Source: a virus
Direction: 5' to 3' (one strand)
Virus record (IMG/VR): IMGVR_UViG_3300047554_000255
Location: 47,221 to 111,220 of that record
DNA length: 64,000 nt
Part shown: piece by piece, positions 1 through 8,400 of the stretch
Position numbering within the stretch: the first letter of the stretch is position 1
How the letters are laid out: each line of letters starts with the position of its first letter
Position numbers and translations under genes: made by a program
Notes under the pieces: model-generated
The model's database searches: none
What the model was told of the DNA's origin: nothing
Seen by the model: the letters and a program-made list of their open reading frames with translations, nothing else

Positions 1-3000
1 TTCGCATTTGGACTTAATAGATTAATAAAATGTCTCTTAACATCAGCAATGATCTCAGATGTATACTTCTTTTGTCCAATAGCAAAACTATCTTTTGATA
101 TCTCTTCTTGTTCGTTAAGATACTTAACAATAAACTGAGGGAAGAAACGTGTTACGTAACGTAAGTCAGCAATCTCACCACTGTTAGAACTTAATGACAT
201 AAGTAACTTAGCTGGCGCCATTGAGGCACTATTCAAGTTAAATACGTTAAGGTTCTTATTCTTTGCGTTGTCTAATGATTCGTTAAGAGTAGCAGAAGCA
301 TTCTGAGTCTTTGATCTTGTTAATGTCTTACCCGTAGCATCGCTCTTAAATGTAGTATTACCTTCTGCAGTTAGATAGCTAAGATTTACAATCTCACCGC
401 TATCTTTCTTAATGTTAATACCAGCAGAAAAACCAACAGTCTTTTTGTCTTGATGTTCAGCAAGGAATGATAATAGCTGAGCAAAGATACCTGTACCTAG
501 TTTACCACTTCTATTATCTAAGAACGTATTAATCTGAGTATTGTAATCAAACGGTAAGAAGTTAACTGGTAATGTTGCAATACCTTCTTTATAGAATAAC
601 TCTTTCTCATCGTTGTAATCAGACAAGTCAATAGATGACGTAATCTTATCAAACGTTGTTGGGTGAGTAAGTACTGACCAGTGTATATCTTTATACATCT
701 CAAACAACTGCTCTTCTGATAAAGACTTTGGATCAAAGTTTTTAAAATCGCTAATAGACGACTCGTAAGCAACTGGCTCAATAGATTCAATCTGTGACTT
801 CTGTGCTTTTATCTTATCGTTTATAGCAGTTAACTCAGCAGCTCTTTGACTCTTGATCTTATACTTTGTTTGATTAAGCTTCTTACGCTCCGTACCATTA
901 GCTACTTCATTATAAACAGCAGATCTCTTCTCATACAAACCATCAAGAATACGTTGCTTTTGCTCACGCTCTTTCTCACCTAGATTCTTATAACCTAAAC
1001 GAGCTCTATACTTTTCAATACTTTCATTAAGCTTTGCGATCTCGAACTGTTGCTCACTATTAAGAAGCTTTGCTAAATCACCATCTACTTTTTCTAACTC
1101 TTCTTTGTACTTGTTCTTTATAGCTTCTTTCTCTTTTGTAAGCTCATCTATTAACTTAGATGCAGAATCCTTGTAAGTATACTTAGGATTAGATAGATAT
1201 GCGTATAACTTATCAACGTCAAAGTCAGAACCCATTTGTGCTGTAATACCATCAGGAACAATAATAGTGTTCTCCATATATGATGGTAAGAAACCAGCAA
1301 CTTCAATAGGAAGCATTGATGAGTGTAGCTGATTTGGAATACGTGCACCAATAAGTTGTAATAACTTTCTTGGAATACGTGTACTATCAAGAATCAATCT
1401 ACCGTTCTCATCTTTTGTAGCAAAATCTTTTATGTTTATAAGCTTTCCGTTCTCATCCTTTAAGAACTGAGACATGAATACTTGTGCTGCTTGTACTTCA
1501 CCTTTCTTTACCTTCCCACCTTTAGCTACAGTATCAGCTTCTTTTCTGATATACTGTAATCCTTTTGATGCATCATACACTTCTGTATAAACAATCTCAC
1601 TCTTTAGCTTATCAGATAACTCACCCTCTTTAATCTTTGTACCAACTGCAGATACTTGTACTAATGATGTACCAGTAAGCTTTAGCTTCACTACTTTACT
1701 AAAGATAGATGTAAGTAATCCTTCGAACTTAGAGCTGTTTGATAATAGATATACAGGTATAACTAACTTACCGTCTTTGTTTGTTGCAATAGAACGGATA
1801 TCGTTTATACTTAAGTTACGAGAAACTGCTTCTTCTTTTAATAAGTTAGCAAGACTTCTCTCACTCTTGAAAGAAACATACTCATCAGTTATTGAAACAC
1901 CTATTCTATCAAGAAGCTCTTCAGCATTGCCTTCAAATAAAGCAACACGAATCTGTTCTTTCAATCCTTTTAACTGAGCTGCAGTAAGTTTCTTACCTGC
2001 AAACATAAAGTCAAGAACATTATCAAGACCTTCGAATAACTGACGGTCCATCTGACTAACAACGTTAATCATCTCTTTTTGATGAGGAATCTCTTGTTGT
2101 GTACGAAGACCTTCTCTTGAAAGAGTCTGCACGTTAGAAGAGAACTCAGCTTCAGATGGCTCAATAAAGTTACCATTATCATCAAACACTTCTAGTGTCG
2201 ATATTGGAGCACCTGTTTTTGTTGCCGTCTTAAATGCAGCAGAACCAACGTTGTTTTTCTCCATGAATACACGAAGCTTATCCATCTCTGAATCGCGTGT
2301 GTTATCTGGAATAAGAGGATATGCTGAAGACTTAACGTAGTTAATCTCATTAAAACCATCAGTCTCAGAGTTAGAAGAGTGTACAGGCTTTGTTGGCTGT
2401 AATACAAAACCTAACTCAATATCAGATAAAGAGTAATCAAAGGTTTTCTTCTTACGAGCTTCTGCTATCTTATCAGAAATACTCTCATAAATATCTAAAG
2501 GTATTCTACCCTCAGACATCATACGATTAATATGCTCTTGTAATGTAACAAACTCCTGAGCATCCGTTGTTTCAATCTTGCTAAACTGATCGTTAGACTT
2601 AATCACGTCTTTTAACGTAATCATCTTGTATAAAGATACATCAACAATCTTTCCCTTTGTGCTTTGCCAAGTTGTGGTACCCTGAGAACCAGGAGCAATA
2701 AACATAGCAGCACGTTTTGAGAACTCATCAACTGTACTTAGTACTGTACCGTTAAGAACATCGTTTATAATATTACGTTTGCTCTGCTCTTCTGGTGTCA
2801 TCTCAGTTGATACATTGTATGACAATAACTGATTAACAGTCATTGACTCACCAAATACCTCTTTGATTTGATCAGCACTAACAAGCTTTGATTCTTTATA
2901 GAACAAAGCCATATCAGCACCTAATACTTGAGTAGTATTGATTTGAGCTCTAAGAACATTATACTTTAAATCTGCAATAGCAAAGATCGCTTTACTTGAA

Positions 3001-5405
3001 TCTTGTAGCTGTGAAAGCTGATTCATGTAAACATTATTAAAGAAAGGAAAGTAATAAGATGTCTGCACTCTATTTGTCGCTGGATCAATACTAGTTGGTC
3101 CTTTTGATATAATGTTTTTACGCAACAAGTTAGACAACTCTTTTATAACGTCATCTTTTATTGACTCACCAATAAGATCTTTTAAGTATTGAGCATCTTC
3201 TATAGATGGTTCAACTCCTTGATAGATCTTTGTTCTGATCATGTTAAGCTTTGCATCAGAACGATTGTTTAATACTGGGAATAAAAAGAACATCTTACTA
3301 GCTGTTTCAAAGTTAGCAATGTTCAGCTTTTCTTTCTTAGTATAGTTAGCATACGCAATCATACGATCTATCTCAGCTTTTGCTAGATCATATAACTTAT
3401 TCTTGAATGCGTCTTTAAACTGGAATGAATCTCTAACGGTTGGCTTAGTCTTGAAGAAAGCAAAATCAGTTGATGGATCAAGACTATCTTTTGTTATCTG
3501 TATTACCGGAGCAGTTGTCTTATCCGATAAAGTAAACATATTATAGTAACCAGTCTTAGCAAAGTTATTCTGATGCTTTAAATATGTATCAAGAATCAAC
3601 TCTCTTGGCGATTGGTTCTTCTTAACCTTACCAATCTCTCCTTTCTTATCTTCTTTTATACTATCTGAATACGATATTGCATAAACAAATGATTCGTTAT
3701 CAGTCTTCTCGTCTTCAAGCAAACGTCTAACTACTTCTGAACTTTTACTATAAGCTCTTTTACTTAATACCTCTAAGAAACTCTTTGTCTTTAGCTTCTT
3801 CTTTACTGTTTCTAAGTAAGAAGGTTGTACATAAGCATAGATGTTTTTGTTCTCACCATTCTGATAGCTACCAGTTTGATAGATATCTGAGTGTAGATCA
3901 TAGTAAAGACTTGCAAGTATATTAAATACACGCTCGTGAACAATAGGGTTGTTCTTGTCTTCGTAGTTTGCTGACTCAGTTGTTGTATCAATATCAGCTG
4001 TTAACGTATTAAGAATATTATCAACAACATTACCTGTTGCAAGTAAATCAGAGAAGCTCTTTGCTTTAAAGGTTTTGAACTTGTTTGCTTTTAATGCTGC
4101 TCCAACATGTTTCATGTAAGCATCATCAACAGGAATATTCATTGAAGTAAGTAACTCTTTAAAGAACTCTTGTTTCTTTGTTAAGTTATTACCAGATCTA
4201 ATCTCTAAGTACTTCTCTTTCAATGACTTAGCTAACTCAGTGTTTATAACTAAGTTGCCAAACTTATTCTTGTTAACAAGCTTTGATACTTTTTGTAACT
4301 CTAACCAATCGTTTTTTATTTGTCTAACAACACTATTACGATTAGAGCTAATAACCTTAACACTTACACCACCTTCTTTAACTTTCTCCCAAAGCAACAT
4401 AGTATGATCTGTGTATGCTTTGTTTATTACAGTAAGTACTTCGTTTAGTAACTGAACATTCTTTGATGCTTGTAACTCACCTAACTTCTTGTGAACGTTT
4501 AATAGGTATGGCTTAACTTGAGCTTTCTCTAAAATAGCTTCTTGTAAAGACTCATAAGTAACATGTTGTAATCCTGCACCTAATACAAGTAAGTCTTCAA
4601 ATACTTGATCGTAAGGCACGAAATCAGCAAGACCTAATAGATTAGCCTTGTCACTCTTAATACTTGAAAATAACAGCTTTACACGAGTCGTAGCTGTATC
4701 CTTTGGGTTCATCTGGAATGAACGTGAATCAGAAAAGCTTTCATTTACAGAAGGGTCTTCAACATCAACATCGTCTTCACCAAATAACTCACCTGCATCA
4801 GCAAGTAAGCTCTCATAATATTCGTTTGTTAAACCAAAGTCTTGGATCTCGTTTTCAGATGTAACCTTTAGTCCTAAACGATTAAGCTTAATGATAACTT
4901 GCTCTGTGAACTTATCGAAGTTCTCATCATCAGTAACGTTATCTAGCAACTCTCCAAGATAAGAGAATTCCTTGTAGTTAAGAATACCAAGCTCAGGTAT
5001 CTTAGAAAGCATATCTTCTGTTGCTGATTCTTTTAAAGCATTATATGCTTCTTCTGAAGTAGCAATATTCTCAGTAAAGTACTTAACCTTTAAAGCTGTG
5101 TTCTTTAACTTACTCTTTATATCAGCAAATAAAACACGAGATGATTTCTCATACGTACCACCTGGCTTTAACAAACCAAGCTCATCAACGAACTGTGAAA
5201 AGATCGCGTTCGTTATTGACTGCTCTTGTACAAGATTAAATAAGTTGATGTTAACAAAGCGATCTTCAACAGCTTGTTTTACAAGATCTAATAATTGTTC
5301 ATCAGACAAACCTTCATTACCTGGTAGAGTAGCAGCACTCTTTAGAATCTGCTTAACCTCTACTTCTGAAAACTCTGATCCGCTAATGTTATATAAACAT
5401 GCCAT
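1..5405 (-). CDS. Giant RNA-polymerase-like protein, left-truncated by the window
   Basis: An open frame of at least 1801 residues starts at the ATG at 5403-5405, one base after the stop of the upstream gene, and runs off the left edge. Residues 1355-1361 read RIPNQLH, and residues 1394-1398 read DFDVD inside SDFDVDKLY. This order and spacing (39 residues from Arg to the first Asp) match the second double-psi beta-barrel of multisubunit RNA polymerase beta' chains, where RxPxLHR is followed about 35 residues later by NADFDGD with the Mg-binding Asp triad. Here the Gly of the triad is Val. A Lys-rich segment KLKLTGTSLVQVSAVG at about 1240-1255 could hold the lysines of the first barrel, which is a guess. 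The gene is the last of the structural series in this window, the place where crAss-like phages keep their virion-packaged polymerase. I infer a virion RNA polymerase, transcribing early genes after ejection. The residue triad is seen; activity and packaging are inferred. Confidence 0.72.
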   Translation of the reverse strand, partial: MACLYNISGSEFSEVEVKQILKSAATLPGNEGLSDEQLLDLVKQAVEDRFVNINLFNLVQEQSITNAIFSQFVDELGLLKPGGTYEKSSRVLFADIKSKLKNTALKVKYFTENIATSEEAYNALKESATEDMLSKIPELGILNYKEFSYLGELLDNVTDDENFDKFTEQVIIKLNRLGLKVTSENEIQDFGLTNEYYESLLADAGELFGEDDVDVEDPSVNESFSDSRSFQMNPKDTATTRVKLLFSSIKSDKANLLGLADFVPYDQVFEDLLVLGAGLQHVTYESLQEAILEKAQVKPYLLNVHKKLGELQASKNVQLLNEVLTVINKAYTDHTMLLWEKVKEGGVSVKVISSNRNSVVRQIKNDWLELQKVSKLVNKNKFGNLVINTELAKSLKEKYLEIRSGNNLTKKQEFFKELLTSMNIPVDDAYMKHVGAALKANKFKTFKAKSFSDLLATGNVVDNILNTLTADIDTTTESANYEDKNNPIVHERVFNILASLYYDLHSDIYQTGSYQNGENKNIYAYVQPSYLETVKKKLKTKSFLEVLSKRAYSKSSEVVRRLLEDEKTDNESFVYAISYSDSIKEDKKGEIGKVKKNQSPRELILDTYLKHQNNFAKTGYYNMFTLSDKTTAPVIQITKDSLDPSTDFAFFKTKPTVRDSFQFKDAFKNKLYDLAKAEIDRMIAYANYTKKEKLNIANFETASKMFFLFPVLNNRSDAKLNMIRTKIYQGVEPSIEDAQYLKDLIGESIKDDVIKELSNLLRKNIISKGPTSIDPATNRVQTSYYFPFFNNVYMNQLSQLQDSSKAIFAIADLKYNVLRAQINTTQVLGADMALFYKESKLVSADQIKEVFGESMTVNQLLSYNVSTEMTPEEQSKRNIINDVLNGTVLSTVDEFSKRAAMFIAPGSQGTTTWQSTKGKIVDVSLYKMITLKDVIKSNDQFSKIETTDAQEFVTLQEHINRMMSEGRIPLDIYESISDKIAEARKKKTFDYSLSDIELGFVLQPTKPVHSSNSETDGFNEINYVKSSAYPLIPDNTRDSEMDKLRVFMEKNNVGSAAFKTATKTGAPISTLEVFDDNGNFIEPSEAEFSSNVQTLSREGLRTQQEIPHQKEMINVVSQMDRQLFEGLDNVLDFMFAGKKLTAAQLKGLKEQIRVALFEGNAEELLDRIGVSITDEYVSFKSERSLANLLKEEAVSRNLSINDIRSIATNKDGKLVIPVYLLSNSSKFEGLLTSIFSKVVKLKLTGTSLVQVSAVGTKIKEGELSDKLKSEIVYTEVYDASKGLQYIRKEADTVAKGGKVKKGEVQAAQVFMSQFLKDENGKLINIKDFATKDENGRLILDSTRIPRKLLQLIGARIPNQLHSSMLPIEVAGFLPSYMENTIIVPDGITAQMGSDFDVDKLYAYLSNPKYTYKDSASKLIDELTKEKEAIKNKYKEELEKVDGDLAKLLNSEQQFEIAKLNESIEKYRARLGYKNLGEKEREQKQRILDGLYEKRSAVYNEVANGTERKKLNQTKYKIKSQRAAELTAINDKIKAQKSQIESIEPVAYESSISDFKNFDPKSLSEEQLFEMYKDIHWSVLTHPTTFDKITSSIDLSDYNDEKELFYKEGIATLPVNFLPFDYNTQINTFLDNRSGKLGTGIFAQLLSFLAEHQDKKTVGFSAGINIKKDSGEIVNLSYLTAEGNTTFKSDATGKTLTRSKTQNASATLNESLDNAKNKNLNVFNLNSASMAPAKLLMSLSSNSGEIADLRYVTRFFPQFIVKYLNEQEEISKDSFAIGQKKYTSEIIADVKRHFINLLSPNA

Positions 5406-5406
5406 A

Positions 5407-8400
5407 TTAGTTACACTTCTTGTTAAGTTTATTCTCGTTCTCTAGTTTCTTAGTAGTAGTTGCTATTGACTTCAACTCATCATCGTTACCTTTGATTAGA
5501 TCTTTGTTAACTGTTTGGTTAGTACCAAACTGTTGTCCAAAGTCCATATCCATGAACTTAGCCAATGCTTCTTCTTGAGATAAAGGTGCTTGTGATTTAG
5601 ATGTATCCGTTACATTAATATACGCAGAATCATTGACTTTAGCCTCCTCTTCAGCAATTAACATAGTGTATCTTGCATCAATCTCTTTTGCTTTTTCTTC
5701 GTAGTATTTTACTTGCTCAGGTAATGCATTAATTGCTTCTTCTGCAGTATCATACTCATCAATAGTAGAACCATCTGTATCATCAATAATCTCATTACCA
5801 TTAAGAACTGGTTTACGAACCAACTCTAGTTCTTTTGCTTGCTTTTCTTTTAACTTACTAATAGCATCAGATGTAGATAAAGTAGGAGCTATAGGAGCAG
5901 GAGCTTTTGGTGCAACTTCAGGTTTAGTACCTGATGATGGAGTCTCTGAATCTATATTACCAAATACAACAACAGGGTTAGAGAAGTGTACTAACTCATC
6001 AGCATCTGTATTAGCTTCATCGTAAGGACGTCCTTCTTCTAATGTAGTCTCAAGTGTTTGTAACATATATTCGTTATACGTCATAGGCTGTGATTGCTCT
6101 AAAGCACCAGTATCAGGATTGATAGTAAGATCAGTCATTAACTTATCATTACCAATACCTGCTGATTGCTCAGTACCAAAGCGTATACTGTATCTTAAGT
6201 TTGCTGCAATATCGTAAAACTTATTGATTTTTTCTTCTGATATCTCATCTAAGTTTCCGATAATAAGACTATCTTTCTTCTTATCACCTGTGTTTACTTG
6301 CCATATTGATAAGTATCCTTTTGGTGTAATGTTAAAGTGAACCTTACCTTGACTTATTGGATTGTATGCTTTTGAGCTAGTATGAGTAATATAATCATTA
6401 ACATACTTGCTTAAACGTGCAAAGTCAGCAGTCTCTCCGTCAATAAACTCAATACCATAAGCTTTGTACACAGCTTGGATAATAGCAAGATCACTATCTT
6501 TACCATTCTTTCCTGCTGCTACATCAACGTTATAGTTATGAAACGCTCTCCATGAACCAAGAATAAAATCAATATGTCCGTCTTTTAATACAGGAACTGT
6601 AACAAGAGAAGCAAGACGCTTACCTGTTGGAGTTGGTATTATAGCAACTGGCCATCCATTAGCTTTACCGTCAGTAATAATGTTTGGTACATAAAGATTA
6701 CTCTCAGAGTACTTATCAGTAACATGTACTTTACCTTGCTTGATAATAGCAACTTGAGTATTCTTACTTAAAGCTTGCTTCAATGGTTTCTTTGAACCGT
6801 CAGTTCTTAGTACACCAACTGACTTTGCTATTACAGTACTTGTAAATACAGTTGCTTTATCTTTATTAAAGCCGTTGAACAATGCTTTTCTATGATCAAG
6901 AATAGCTTGACGTTGAATAGCAAGGTTATCAATAACGGTACCGTCAGGTGTAACAATACGTTCTTTTGTGTGAGCTAATACTCCTGAGTCAGAATATCTA
7001 GCTGTAACAAACTTAACTGTTGGTAAGTATCCAAGCTTTATCTTTTTACCATTATGCATAGTATAGATAGCAACTGGGAAGTCATCAATAGCTTCTTGTT
7101 TTATTTTACCGTCAGCATCAAAGAAGTCTTCTTTCTTACGCTTTGTGATACCAGTTTGTTGAACGTAATCATAATCATCAAAGTCAGCAATGTTAGAATC
7201 AATCTCAAACATTAAAGGAGTACCTTCTTGTATACGAGATGTTCCTAAGATTAATGGATAAGACTCATTACCGTCAGTACGCTTTAATCTACGTACACCT
7301 TTTTTATCTGTATATACTACAAAGTTATCAGATGCATTGTTAATCTTTGATCCAGAGTTGATTGGAGTTCTTGAATCTTCCTCAACAGATGTATCAGGAT
7401 TTGTACCATCAACATAATCAATATCAACATTATCCGTAGTATACTCAAGAGCATCAAGATCAACATCTTCTTCTTGAGCTTCTTTTGCTTTCTGTACTTC
7501 TTTCTTCTGAGCTTCAGTAACCGTAGCTACTGGAGTGACCATTGTTTTTGCTTTTGGATTAGAAGATACAGTAATAGCATTGTTTGTAAGGAAATCAGCT
7601 AACTGCTTATCTGTAAGCTCATACTCTGATTCATTACCATGTTGTACCCAAACTCTATCTTTACCAACAGAAACAATTTTGACTACTATCTCTGAACCAT
7701 CAGTTGGTACTATATAATTACCAAGAACAAACTTAACTCCGTTTACTTCAAGACTATTGTTAGGATTAGCTTCATATTCTTCTTGCTCAGGATCAAGTTG
7801 TTCTTCATCAACAACTACTGGAGTCTCAGTTGGAGCTTCAGCAACTACTGGAGGTTGTTCAACTTGAACAGCTTCTTCTGGAGTTACTGGTACTGGTTGA
7901 TCTTCAGTTGATACTTCTAGTGTTGGTTCAACCTCTGTAGGCTCTGCTACTTCAGTTGGAATATTATTAGATGACTTAGCACCTGTATAAGTAAACTCAA
8001 CATCAGTGTAGTTCTCTTTTGAAGGATGAGCAATATTAAACGCTATATCTTTATTATTAACACCGTAGTTTAAAAGAATCTCTCTACCTTTTGTGCTAAA
8101 TCCAACAAAAGCAGCAGGGTTCATAACCCCCATACCCTCTTCAGATATCTCTAGTTGTGACTTAATTACTTGGATATAACCTTCTTTTAAATCTGCAAGA
8201 AGAGCTTCAACATTTATAGTTCCTCCTTCTGGTGCATTTGCTGCATCTTCAACATCTTCTGTTAAGTCAGATGTATCAGCATCAGTAACGTTCTCTCCAT
8301 CTTCTGGTGCTACAGCTCCTGTAAGAGCATCTGTAAATGATTTAGTAGCCTCATCCTTTGCTTCTTTTGCTAACTGCTCTTGTACTACTTTCTTTGCAGC

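Noticed and set aside
5098-5445. Plus-strand 115-aa frame antisense to the polymerase-like gene start
   Set aside because: No leader, no recognisable protein pattern and complete overlap with two well-supported minus-strand genes.
7390-7470. Asp-rich stretch DVDLDALEYTTDNVDIDYVD in the 1889-aa protein as a second polymerase Asp triad
   Set aside because: It lies in a long acidic linker, has no Arg-x-Pro...Leu-His block at the right distance and no strand-like context.
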